From Candidatus Electryonea clarkiae (GTDB lineage: Bacteria > Electryoneota > Electryoneia > Electryoneales > Electryoneaceae), in the NCBI GenBank assembly GCA_030765455.1, contig JAVCCM010000067.1, positions 30,442 to 94,441 of the forward strand: a DNA stretch of 64,000 nt, written 5' to 3'. Both the position numbers and the translations under genes were made by a program. The notes under the pieces were generated by a model. That model was given only the letters and a program-made list of their open reading frames with translations, was not told the DNA's origin and searched no databases. This document shows, in pieces, positions 45,143 through 53,392 of this stretch. Every line of letters begins with the position of its first letter. Positions within the stretch are counted from its first letter, which is position 1.

Positions 45143-46366
45143 TTGGCTGTCATTCTAATTTGCAGCGGATCATTCTGTAACGGTGACCGGATTGCTGAAG
45201 CCGTAACGGAAAAGATGGGTTACAGGCAAATAAACACGCAATTGCTCGAAACAGCATCTGAACTGCATGGTATATCCACGGAGAAACTACAAAGAGTATT
45301 GGATGGTTCTCCACAGTTGTTCAAAAAACCCTCGCAAGACCTTAGAAAAAACATTGCCTCAATTGAAATAACCCTAGCAGAACTGGTACAGCAGGATAAT
45401 GTTGTCTATCATGGCTTTGCAGGACATTTAGTTCCAAAGGATATAACTCACGCGCTCAGGGTATGCCTGATAGCGACACGTGAGCACAGGATCGAAATGG
45501 CGATGAAGGAAGCCGGATTATCAGAGAAAGAAGCTATTAAACTGATAAACAAGGACGATGAAGAAAGGGAGAACTGGACTCAATTTCTTTTGAGCCATGA
45601 ACCATACGACAAGCATTTATATGATATTCTCATCCCAATGCATTCCACTGATCCGGATGAAGCAGTCTCTATAATTTGTGAAAAATCACAGATGGAGGCA
45701 ATAAACACAACTCCTGAATCTACGAAGGCATCGGTAGATTTCCTGCTGGCTGCACAGGTACAAATCGCACTAGCCGAAGAGGGACATGATGTCAGCGTTT
45801 CAAGCGAAGATGGGAATATCTCAATAGCAATAAATAAATATGTTGTTAGACTGGAACATCTACAGAAACAGCTTGAAACCTCTGCAGCTAAAATCCAGGG
45901 TGTGAAAAGTGTCAGCAGCGCTCCCGGCACAAAATTTGTCCCACCAGCTCTTATTCGGATGCCTGAATTTTCATTGCCAAAAAAAGCGCTACTCGTTGAT
46001 GATGAACGTGAGTTCGTTCAGACGTTATCTGAAAGATTATTAACAAGAGATCTGGATACTTCTGTTGTATATGACGGCGAAGAGGCGCTTGGTTATCTAA
46101 AAAATGATGTCCCTGACGTCATGGTACTCGATTTGAAGATGCCGGGTATTGACGGTATAGAAGTTCTCAGGCAGGTAAAGCAACACCACCCAAAGGTTGA
46201 AGTCATTATTTTGACTGGTCACGGATCGGAAAATGAAGAAGCAATTGCCAAGGAATTGGGAGCTTTTGCCTATTTGCAGAAACCTGTGGACATAGAGATA
46301 TTAGCGCAAACCATGAGAGAGGCATATAAGAAGGTAGGTAAAGTTGAACCGGATGCAGAGGAGTAA
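45143..46366 (+). CDS. Cytidylate-kinase-like / BON-like / receiver-domain fusion
   Basis: 407 residues from a TTG start at 45143, with AAGGAG six bases ahead. Residues 1-190 follow the cytidylate-kinase-like family (PF13189 type): LICSGSFCNGDRIAEAVTEK, YRQINTQLLETAS, VVYHGFAGHLVPKD, LRVCLIATREHRIEMAM and DEERENWTQFLL. The usual P-loop GxxGSGKS is degraded to SGSFCNGD, without the lysine, so nucleotide binding may be lost. Residues about 195-270 (VDFLLAAQVQIALAE..VRLEHLQKQLETSAAKIQGV) look like a BON-type domain. The C-terminus is a receiver with phospho-acceptor D330 (VLDLKMPG) and LQKPVD. It starts 114 bases after the permease gene. The role is likely a sensor or adaptor feeding the downstream kinases (inference). 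Confidence 0.8.
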   Translation: MAVILICSGSFCNGDRIAEAVTEKMGYRQINTQLLETASELHGISTEKLQRVLDGSPQLFKKPSQDLRKNIASIEITLAELVQQDNVVYHGFAGHLVPKDITHALRVCLIATREHRIEMAMKEAGLSEKEAIKLINKDDEERENWTQFLLSHEPYDKHLYDILIPMHSTDPDEAVSIICEKSQMEAINTTPESTKASVDFLLAAQVQIALAEEGHDVSVSSEDGNISIAINKYVVRLEHLQKQLETSAAKIQGVKSVSSAPGTKFVPPALIRMPEFSLPKKALLVDDEREFVQTLSERLLTRDLDTSVVYDGEEALGYLKNDVPDVMVLDLKMPGIDGIEVLRQVKQHHPKVEVIILTGHGSENEEAIAKELGAFAYLQKPVDIEILAQTMREAYKKVGKVEPDAEE

Positions 46367-46451
46367 TGAACAAGGTAGTGATCTGACAACTCACGATTAT
46401 TGTCATTTGTAAAATATATCTTTACATTGTAAGAACAGGAATATCTGAAGG

Positions 46452-48185
46452 ATGTGGCTAAGTTTTTTTCTAAATATGGCTCTTCCCTGGAGGAAGAACG
46501 AGAAACCAGAAGTAACTAGAAGTTTACGCCGATACCGGCGCATCTGGCGTTTCTCTGCGACTCTTACATTGTTTGTCGCATTAGCTCCACTAATTGTAAT
46601 GGCTGCAGTGACCTTTATTCTCTACCAGAAAACTTTAAAAACTGAAATAATGTATGATATTTCATCAACTCTTTCACGTACTTCATGGTCTCTCGAATTT
46701 GTTGTTGATGAAAGATTGTCTGTATTGGAAATGCTTAATCAGGAAAAAACACGGAAAGAGTTTTGCAATAACCTCCAGTTGGCAGCTACGCTGAAAAATC
46801 TCAAAAAATCATTCGGTGGCTTTGTTGATCTTGGACTTATCAACTCCGATGGTCAACAGAATTATTATGCCGGTCCCTATGATCTGCAAGGTGAAAATTA
46901 TAAAGATCAGGATTGGTTCAGCGAAGTAAAACAACGCAAGGTTTATGTCAGTGACGTTTTTACAGGACATAGAAAGGAACCACATTTTGTTATTGCAGTC
47001 ATGCATGAGCTGCCGGACGAAGACTTTTATATACTTCGAGCGACTGTTGGGATGGAGTTGCTTAACGAATTAGTATATCTCCCGGGTCAAGGAAGAGCGG
47101 ATGATATTTTTATTATAAATCGTGAAGGTATTCTTCAAACAAATTCCATCTTTCATGGAATGCTGCTTGAAACCTGTTCCCTGCCATCAATGGAGTATAG
47201 TAATGACGATGAGATAATAGATAATTTTAATCAAGAAGGAATATCATATTCACTGGGTTACCGGCATATTAAGAACACTCCGTTCATCCTCATTGTTATG
47301 AAAAGACGCACCGATCAGGTGAAACACTGGCTTAAAAGCCGAAATGAAGTGTTCTTTTTTCTGCTGATCAGTACATTACTTATCATCAGTGTTGTTCTCT
47401 GGAGTTCGACATATATGGTGAGTCATATACGCGCTGCAGATCAAAGAAGAGATCACATGCTTCATAATATTGAATATACAAACAAAATGGCGACAATCGG
47501 ACGTTTGTCGGCTGGCGTTGCGCATGAGATAAACAATCCACTTGCGATTATCAACGAGAAAGCAGGACTTTTAAAAGATCTGGCAGGCTTCGTGGAAGAT
47601 TATCCTCATAAAGATAAAACTCTACATAGCCTCGAATCGATAATCAAATCTGTTGAACGTTGCAGTATAGTTACGCATCGTCTGCTTGGATTTTCACGGA
47701 AGGTTGAATTTCGAAGAGAATCAATAAATCTTGTTAATCTGTTAAATGAGGTCATGGGATTCCTGGACCGGGAGGCATCGCACCGCAATTTGAAAATCTA
47801 CACTGATTGGGGTAAAAATGTCCCACTAATCGTTAGCGACCGCAGCCAGCTTCAACAGATATTTCTCAATATAATCAATAACTCTTTCGCAGCAGTGCCA
47901 GATGGCGGGAAAATTAATTTGTATATACAAGTTGGAAATCCACGTGAAGTTTCAGTGATTATCAAGGATAATGGTTCAGGAATATCCGAAGAAAACTTGG
48001 CAAATATTTTTGAACCATTCTTTTCTACAAAAGGCGAATTCGGTACCGGTCTTGGACTCTCGATTACTTATGGCTTAGTACAAAAGCTTGGTGGCAGGAT
48101 TGAAGTCCAAAGTAAACTGGATGAGGGAACAAGTTTCACTGTGACATTACCCAGACAAAGTCCGGATCAAGGGGAAAAAACATGA
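46452..48185 (+). CDS. Membrane histidine kinase with Cache-type sensor
   Basis: 577 residues. Two membrane helices (about 34-55 and 300-322) flank an extracytoplasmic dCache-like sensor. That sensor contains GLINSDGQQNYYAGPYDLQG, YKDQDWFSEVKQRKVYVSDV and HFVIAVMHELPDE. The dimerisation domain has H358 in AGVAHEINNPLAIINEKAGL. The ATPase domain has the N box NIINNSFAAVPDGGK, G1 DNGSGISEENLANIFEPFF and G2 GTGLGLSITYGLVQKLGG, so it should be catalytically active. Its stop overlaps the next gene (ATGA at 48182-48185), and the upstream cytidylate-kinase-like gene ends 85 bases before. AAGG sits only three bases ahead of the ATG at 46452, so an alternative start at 46476 is possible. Confidence 0.95.
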   Translation: MWLSFFLNMALPWRKNEKPEVTRSLRRYRRIWRFSATLTLFVALAPLIVMAAVTFILYQKTLKTEIMYDISSTLSRTSWSLEFVVDERLSVLEMLNQEKTRKEFCNNLQLAATLKNLKKSFGGFVDLGLINSDGQQNYYAGPYDLQGENYKDQDWFSEVKQRKVYVSDVFTGHRKEPHFVIAVMHELPDEDFYILRATVGMELLNELVYLPGQGRADDIFIINREGILQTNSIFHGMLLETCSLPSMEYSNDDEIIDNFNQEGISYSLGYRHIKNTPFILIVMKRRTDQVKHWLKSRNEVFFFLLISTLLIISVVLWSSTYMVSHIRAADQRRDHMLHNIEYTNKMATIGRLSAGVAHEINNPLAIINEKAGLLKDLAGFVEDYPHKDKTLHSLESIIKSVERCSIVTHRLLGFSRKVEFRRESINLVNLLNEVMGFLDREASHRNLKIYTDWGKNVPLIVSDRSQLQQIFLNIINNSFAAVPDGGKINLYIQVGNPREVSVIIKDNGSGISEENLANIFEPFFSTKGEFGTGLGLSITYGLVQKLGGRIEVQSKLDEGTSFTVTLPRQSPDQGEKT

Positions 48186-48562
48186 GCAAACTCAAAGTGT
48201 TACTGATAGATGATGAAGTTGAACTGGTGTCCACTCTGGTAGAGCGTCTTGCAATACGAGGGATAGACGCTGAATTTGTCACCACTGGACATGATGCTCT
48301 GGAACGAATGAGTGAAGCAGTGTTTAATGTAGTAGTGCTCGATCTGAAAATGCCGGGGCTGGGCGGTTTGGAAGTGATGCAGGTGATCGAGGAAAAACAC
48401 CCCGGCGTGAAAGTGATTATTATTACGGGTCACGGTGCAGGTTCAGAAAACACAGAAAAAATACCAGAAGGCGTTGCCAGTCTCCTTTTAAAACCATTCA
48501 GTATCGACAACCTGGTTTCAAGCATACATAAAGCAGTGGAAAAAAATAATGGAGAATCTTGA
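48182..48562 (+). CDS. Single-domain response regulator
   Basis: 126 residues, one receiver domain only. It has the acid pair D10-D11 (LLIDDE), phospho-acceptor D54 (VVLDLKMPG), switch threonine in IIITGHG and lysine in LLLKPF. There is no output domain, so it probably relays phosphate or acts by protein contact. It overlaps the kinase gene by four bases (ATGA) and the next gene by one base (TGATG), showing tight translational coupling. It is the likely partner of the kinase just upstream. Confidence 0.96.
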   Translation: MSKLKVLLIDDEVELVSTLVERLAIRGIDAEFVTTGHDALERMSEAVFNVVVLDLKMPGLGGLEVMQVIEEKHPGVKVIIITGHGAGSENTEKIPEGVASLLLKPFSIDNLVSSIHKAVEKNNGES

Positions 48563-49242
48563 TGTTAGAGGATTCTGAACTGCAAGCAGGACGTCGTGAA
48601 TTATCGTTCTTTGGCACTATCACCGCGAGTGTTACTCATGAACTGAATAACGTCCTCTCTATTGTCGAGCAAGTTGCCGGTCTCCTTGAGGATATGCTTG
48701 CCGCTCAAGAATCCGGGTATCCTGTGAAACCGGAGAAGTTGGCAAGAATCCATGAACGAATTACCCGTCAGACAAAGCGTGGCGTAGGAATTATCAAAAG
48801 TCTGAATAGTTTTGCACATGGCACGGATGAACCGGTATCCGAATTCGATTTGAATCATATTGTCGGTAATATCATCACACTTTCGACACGATTTGCTGAG
48901 CTGAAGAAAGTCAGACTCGAATCAGAATATACTGCCGAAGAAGTTAAAATCACTGGCGATCCATTTCTATTGCAGCAAGCTGTTTTCTCTGGCTTCCAAT
49001 TTCTACTCGAAGATGCGAAGAAGGACGATACAATAGTTGTCACGGTATCACAGCATGAAAATGGTTCTGCCGCTCAAGTTCAAATCAAAGGACCGGCACA
49101 CGAGAAAAGTAACAGGGACGAGCCCAGGATTGAGTTTTTGAATTACCTGACCGCTGAGCTTGGGGGTACATTCACTATGAACGGATCTGAAGATCATAGA
49201 GAAACCTTGACACTCTATTTTCCACTCAACAAGTTTGCGTAA
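48562..49242 (+). CDS. Histidine-kinase-like phosphotransfer protein with degenerate ATPase domain
   Basis: 226 residues from the ATG at 48562 (GGAG seven bases upstream, one-base overlap with the preceding stop). Residues 15-110 are a dimerisation/phospho-acceptor domain with H26 in ITASVTHELNNVLSIVEQVA. The remaining part still resembles a HATPase scaffold: ITGDPFLLQQAVFSGFQFLL occupies the N-box position and the protein ends ETLTLYFPL. However, the N-box asparagine, the DxGxG box and the GxGLGL box are all missing; the equivalent region reads IKGPAHEKSNRDEPRIEFLN. It therefore should not bind ATP and may act as a histidine phosphotransfer protein or scaffold between the neighbouring kinase and receivers (inference). 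No membrane segment. Confidence 0.8.
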   Translation: MLEDSELQAGRRELSFFGTITASVTHELNNVLSIVEQVAGLLEDMLAAQESGYPVKPEKLARIHERITRQTKRGVGIIKSLNSFAHGTDEPVSEFDLNHIVGNIITLSTRFAELKKVRLESEYTAEEVKITGDPFLLQQAVFSGFQFLLEDAKKDDTIVVTVSQHENGSAAQVQIKGPAHEKSNRDEPRIEFLNYLTAELGGTFTMNGSEDHRETLTLYFPLNKFA

Positions 49243-49333
49243 GTATAAATAATACATATGAGGCAACAATTTGTGCTGCAAGGTATATTGCCTGCTGCAA
49301 CAGATTAACTTCAGATATGAAGGAGTAAAAATC

Positions 49334-49765
49334 ATGGCCGAAGCAAAAGTTCTACTCGTAGATGATGAAGAGGACTTTACTGAAGTCCTATCCGAGCGGA
49401 TGGAAACTCGGGGATTTGAAGTGCATGTCTCATCTAACGGTTACGATGCATTGAAAATGGCTCAGGAAAATTTCTACGATGCCGTTATCCTTGACGTAAT
49501 GATGCCGGGGATGGATGGTATCGAGACACTCAAGCATCTCCTGGCAGGTAATCCTGATTTACAGGTGATACTTCTTACGGGTGTAGCAACTTTGCAGAAG
49601 GGACTAGAAGCGCTCAAATCCGGGGCGATGGAATTCCTGGAGAAACCTGCCGATATTAATAAACTAATGGATTTGATTATAAAAGCCAGGACAACGCGGG
49701 AACGATTGACAGATGAACGAATCGACGCAACGATGAATAAAATTCTGAAAAAGAGAGCATGGTAA
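49334..49765 (+). CDS. Single-domain response regulator with helical tail
   Basis: 143 residues from the ATG at 49334, chosen because AAGGAG lies eight bases ahead; the longer frame from 49271 has no ribosome binding site. It is a receiver domain with D10-D11 (LLVDDEE), D54 (VILDVMMPG), LLTGVAT and the lysine in FLEKPAD. A charged helical tail (ARTTRERLTDERIDATMNKI) follows. It has no DNA-binding domain. The gap to the preceding gene is 91 bases. It is the last gene of the SulP-linked cluster; the following gene is convergent. Confidence 0.94.
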   Translation: MAEAKVLLVDDEEDFTEVLSERMETRGFEVHVSSNGYDALKMAQENFYDAVILDVMMPGMDGIETLKHLLAGNPDLQVILLTGVATLQKGLEALKSGAMEFLEKPADINKLMDLIIKARTTRERLTDERIDATMNKILKKRAW

Positions 49766-49841
49766 TCATTAAATTATCAAAGGTATAATTACACTTTCCA
49801 GAGACAGGTTGGAAAGAATAACTATTTGAATGTATCGGTTA

Positions 49842-52364
49842 TTAATCCTTCACCCGCGCTATCAGGATAGTGAAATCATCTTCAAACGGCTTGCCGTTTG
49901 TATATTTTTCTACTGCGGATTGTATCTGGTCAATTATTTTACCTACATCATCTTTACGATGCAAAATCGCAATTTCAATGATATGATCCTCCCCGAATTC
50001 TGTTTCAGTATCATCCATCGCCTCGCTCACACCATCGGTATATGCAAGCAGGAGGTCGCCTCTCGAAACCATCATCGATCCGGACAAATAGCTTATTCCC
50101 GGTAGAACACCCAAGACAAGCCCACCAGTTGTCAATGGAATAATTTCTTCATTTTCAGTGATAATTACCGGTGGATTATGCCCTGCGTTTACATAATTAA
50201 TTTCACCAGTCCCGGGATCATATATCGCTGCGAAGAAGGTTACATATTGTTCCGGATCGGTATTCTGGCACATAACGTCATTCGCTCTTCCGACAACTTC
50301 AGCCAGGTTAACGTCCATTCCTGACAGAGTACGCAGCGAGGCTTGCAGGTTTGCCATAATCATCGCTGCTCCAGCACCCTTGCCGGAAACATCTCCTACA
50401 GCCATCAGGGTACGATCTCCACTTAGCGGAATAACATCATAGTAATCTCCTGCGACCTCAAGCGAAAACTGGCATTTTGCGGCAATGTCAATTCCCGGAG
50501 TAAGTGGCAGGATAGAGGGTAGAAAACGCTCCTGAACTTCTCTTGCAACTGCTAATTGCTCCTCAAGTCTTTTCTTTTCAAAGTTATCTTCGAGCAGGCG
50601 GAGATTTTCATTCTGTAATGCCACCTGGGAGGCGAGCGAACGAAGGACATCCAAATCTTCCGCAGACATATTTTCACGATCTGTTTCAAAAGACAGGGCA
50701 ATGAATCCGATGAGACGTGAATGAACAAGCATTGGCAGCAATAATGCTATCCGGTTGGAGCGGAGCCATTTTTTCTCGTCATTCGTCAGGTTGACCTTCT
50801 CGGCTGCGATTGCCTCATCAACCATGATAGATCGACCATATTGCTCCATTTCCAGTATTAACTCGCTATCTGTTTCAAGAGGCACCGGTTTTCCATCCGG
50901 CAGTTTGAACCTGATTGAGTTTTCATCACTCAGTACAGGTAAGACAACCGCAATTCCTAATCCTTCTTTCAGATTTTCTTCGAGTCGTTGCCAGAGAGTA
51001 TTACGGTCAGGCATGGACATTGTTGATGATAAAAAATCCGCAAGCATATTGCGTAACCGCATGCGTTCAGGGAAAAATCGTTGTTCTATGATTTTCTTGA
51101 CTTTCCGGTGTACGGGGGCAAAACTTAGTGCCAGCAATAGCGCAATAATAAGAGTAGGTGTCCGGCTTGCTACGTTTAAGGTGTTAAGGAGAAGCCCGCT
51201 GATCAGGTAAAGCAGACCGAAAAAGACAACCAGGAGTACTCCTGTTACAATGACATACCTCGTTCCCCGTCGAAGCCTGCCCTCTACCTCCAATAAACGA
51301 TATTTTCCAAATGCGTAAGCGAACGAAATAGGAGAAAGAAGGAGAGCAAGAAAAACGAAGTTAATGAGGAGGAGTTGCCCCCATTCAGGCATGGATGTAA
51401 ACAAACCTGGAATTGCTGCTATAATAATGAGGATAAATAATGAACCAAGACCAATGCCGGTACCATATAACACTAATGAAAGTTGTCGCTTTTCAAGTGG
51501 GAAATGTGTTCTTGTTCTGCGAATACTAAGAACTATAAAACCAAGGAAAACCTGGATAGAGATAAAAATAGTAAAAAAGACATCAGGCAGGTCCAAATCA
51601 AATCTTCTAAGAATCAAGATAAAAACCAGCAAGAGAATCTGCGGTGAAAAAACAGCAAGATAGATCAAAACAATCCATCGCTTGAGAATTGATACAGGGC
51701 GTGGAAAATACAACTGCAGAAGCAGCCAGAAAGCGCCAAAGCAGAACGTCACAAATCCCAAAAACTCAACGATGTAAGTCTGGCCGGGTATTTCAAATAG
51801 GGCATAACGACTCGACATGACAGTTACGCCTGCCATCATAAACGAGGTCATTGAAAGGCAGAACAAAGCAAGAATACGTACACCGGCAGAATCCGGACGT
51901 TTAAAAAATGCCCACATTCCTACCAGCAAATAGCTGATAGTGATAAGAAAACGTAGTACCTGGAGGGCTATGGTAGATATTATGTCGCTAAGATTACGGT
52001 CTTCGTAAACAAAGCTGGAGTTGTTCTCTATGCCATCATGTTTGAAAATAACGTCAAGCCTTGTGCCAGCAGGTACCGGCCTAAGAACTGCTTCTTCTAT
52101 ACCGTGCAAACCGGAAGAGCTGTCTGCCGCAGTGATAAGAGTATCACCGATTGAAGGGTATATGCCTCTGACAAAATCTGTAGTATCAACGGCTGTAAAT
52201 ACATATAGACTGTCATCTTGAATCATCCGGATATCAGTATTAGTTCTGCCCGAACTACTCCATGCGACTACCTTTGTAGCTTCACGAGCATAAAAAACAA
52301 GCTGATACAGGAGTAGAAAAACTCCTAATAACACAATTACGCTTTTGATTATTTTATCCGGCAT
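49842..52364 (-). CDS. Membrane PP2C-type serine phosphatase (SpoIIE/RsbU family)
   Basis: 840 residues. One N-terminal helix is followed by a roughly 110-residue extracytoplasmic segment (DDSLYVFTAVDTTDFVRGIY..) with a PDZ-like flavour (VRGIYPSIGDTLI). Seven to eight membrane helices span about 130-410. A GAF-like domain (about 440-590) contains LADFLSSTMSMPDRNTLWQRL and RIALLLPMLVHSRLIGFIAL. A short coiled linker (LEDNFEKKRLEEQLAVAREV) leads to the SpoIIE phosphatase domain. That domain has VAGDYYDVI, VGDVSGKGAGAAMIMA, NAGHNPPVII, AYTDGVSEAMD and DDFTILIARV, with metal-binding aspartates intact. Such phosphatases dephosphorylate anti-sigma-factor antagonists. No anti-sigma or antagonist gene is adjacent. 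It is convergent with the last response regulator; a functional link to that cluster is possible but unsupported. Confidence 0.93.
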   Translation of the reverse strand: MPDKIIKSVIVLLGVFLLLYQLVFYAREATKVVAWSSSGRTNTDIRMIQDDSLYVFTAVDTTDFVRGIYPSIGDTLITAADSSSGLHGIEEAVLRPVPAGTRLDVIFKHDGIENNSSFVYEDRNLSDIISTIALQVLRFLITISYLLVGMWAFFKRPDSAGVRILALFCLSMTSFMMAGVTVMSSRYALFEIPGQTYIVEFLGFVTFCFGAFWLLLQLYFPRPVSILKRWIVLIYLAVFSPQILLLVFILILRRFDLDLPDVFFTIFISIQVFLGFIVLSIRRTRTHFPLEKRQLSLVLYGTGIGLGSLFILIIIAAIPGLFTSMPEWGQLLLINFVFLALLLSPISFAYAFGKYRLLEVEGRLRRGTRYVIVTGVLLVVFFGLLYLISGLLLNTLNVASRTPTLIIALLLALSFAPVHRKVKKIIEQRFFPERMRLRNMLADFLSSTMSMPDRNTLWQRLEENLKEGLGIAVVLPVLSDENSIRFKLPDGKPVPLETDSELILEMEQYGRSIMVDEAIAAEKVNLTNDEKKWLRSNRIALLLPMLVHSRLIGFIALSFETDRENMSAEDLDVLRSLASQVALQNENLRLLEDNFEKKRLEEQLAVAREVQERFLPSILPLTPGIDIAAKCQFSLEVAGDYYDVIPLSGDRTLMAVGDVSGKGAGAAMIMANLQASLRTLSGMDVNLAEVVGRANDVMCQNTDPEQYVTFFAAIYDPGTGEINYVNAGHNPPVIITENEEIIPLTTGGLVLGVLPGISYLSGSMMVSRGDLLLAYTDGVSEAMDDTETEFGEDHIIEIAILHRKDDVGKIIDQIQSAVEKYTNGKPFEDDFTILIARVKD

Positions 52365-52572
52365 TTAATAATTCCATCAATAGAAATACTGAATTATTGT
52401 AATTCAAAGGAATTTACATTGTAGATCAAAGCAAAAGTATTTGCAACCGTAAGAATGTACAAAATCTTTTATGGTTTCACCTTCTGAAGGCAGAAAATCA
52501 ATAACTTTATGTAATTCTGAGCATTATATTTTTCTGCTCTCGCAGGAATTATATCTAATTATTATTAACCGT

Positions 52573-53187
52573 TCAAAGTGCAGCCCTGAGCCTGCTCATT
52601 GTCGCAGCTTCTCCCCCTACTTCATCCTGCCATGTAATTACTTTCCATCCACCGTCTGCGCTTCTGATAATCTTTAGATCGGCAAGTCCCTCATAAAGCT
52701 GAGGAAGATCTTCACGGGAAAGATCCAGTTCGAGACGATATGTTTCCTGGTAAAAAGCAGTGTCGGCAGAAAGGTTTTCCGTAACGATTGTAAATTCCAG
52801 CTCTGCCGTAGCCTCTGCCGGCAAAAGATCATTATTTAGAAGCCTGCGGGCAAAAGCATTTTCTTTTTCATATCCCCAATCATCAAAAGCAGCAGGATCA
52901 TCAGGATAGGCGGAGGGGCTGGCATTATAGGAAAAGGCTGAATCTATCATCAGCATAAAGAGATCGGGATCGCGTAATGCTACAGCGTTGCTTAATCCTT
53001 CGATAACCTCATCGGGGCTGTTAGCGATCTCGTTACCTGACTGAGTACCGGTCGGTGATTCAGGATCTCGTGTTGAAAATAAATCACAACCGACATTGAC
53101 TACTCCAGTGACTAATGCGATCAACAATAGCACCAGTAATAATCTACCAGGTAAGACAATATGATTCTTGACGTGAATACTCTTCAA
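52573..53187 (-). CDS. Lipoprotein of unknown function
   Basis: 204 residues. The signal (RLLLVLLLIALVTGVVNVGC) ends in a lipobox with the Cys near residue 34, followed by DLFSTRDPESPTGTQSGNE, a Ser/Gly linker. The mature domain (about 55-204) starts PDEVIEGLSNAVALRDPDLF, passes through ATAELEFTIVTENL and YRLELDLSREDLPQLYEGLA, and ends GGWKVITWQDEVGGEA. The shape recalls the NTF2-like or SnoaL-like alpha/beta roll seen in many small lipoproteins (D-G-G-W-K-V-x-x-W near the end), but I cannot name a family. Monocistronic as far as can be seen, between the phosphatase and the dehydrogenase genes. Confidence 0.75.
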   Translation of the reverse strand: MKSIHVKNHIVLPGRLLLVLLLIALVTGVVNVGCDLFSTRDPESPTGTQSGNEIANSPDEVIEGLSNAVALRDPDLFMLMIDSAFSYNASPSAYPDDPAAFDDWGYEKENAFARRLLNNDLLPAEATAELEFTIVTENLSADTAFYQETYRLELDLSREDLPQLYEGLADLKIIRSADGGWKVITWQDEVGGEAATMSRLRAAL

Positions 53188-53334
53188 AATATGCCCGGAT
53201 TATCTGGTTTAAGTTCCTGCCGGTTCATTGTCAATTTAACAACCTCTATTTTGACAACTTTCGTAATTTTAACCTTGCCAGCGTTTCAGATGAATTGATC
53301 TAATACTATTCCTTTTAAGATAACAATATTATAT

Positions 53335-53371
53335 AATAAAAACACCCGGCAAAATTGAACAATTGCCGGGT
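53335..53371 (-). terminator. Intrinsic terminator of the dehydrogenase gene
   Basis: ACCCGGCAA (53344-53352) pairs with TTGCCGGGT (53363-53371). On the minus strand it is followed by GTTTTTAT. It lies about 20 bases beyond the stop of the gene ending at 53393. Confidence 0.8.
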
Positions 53372-53392
53372 ATCGTTGTCATAGAAATTATT

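Noticed and set aside
49271..49333. Longer N-terminus for the second response regulator
   Set aside because: The AAGGAG site directly precedes the ATG at 49334, and receiver domains start right after that point.
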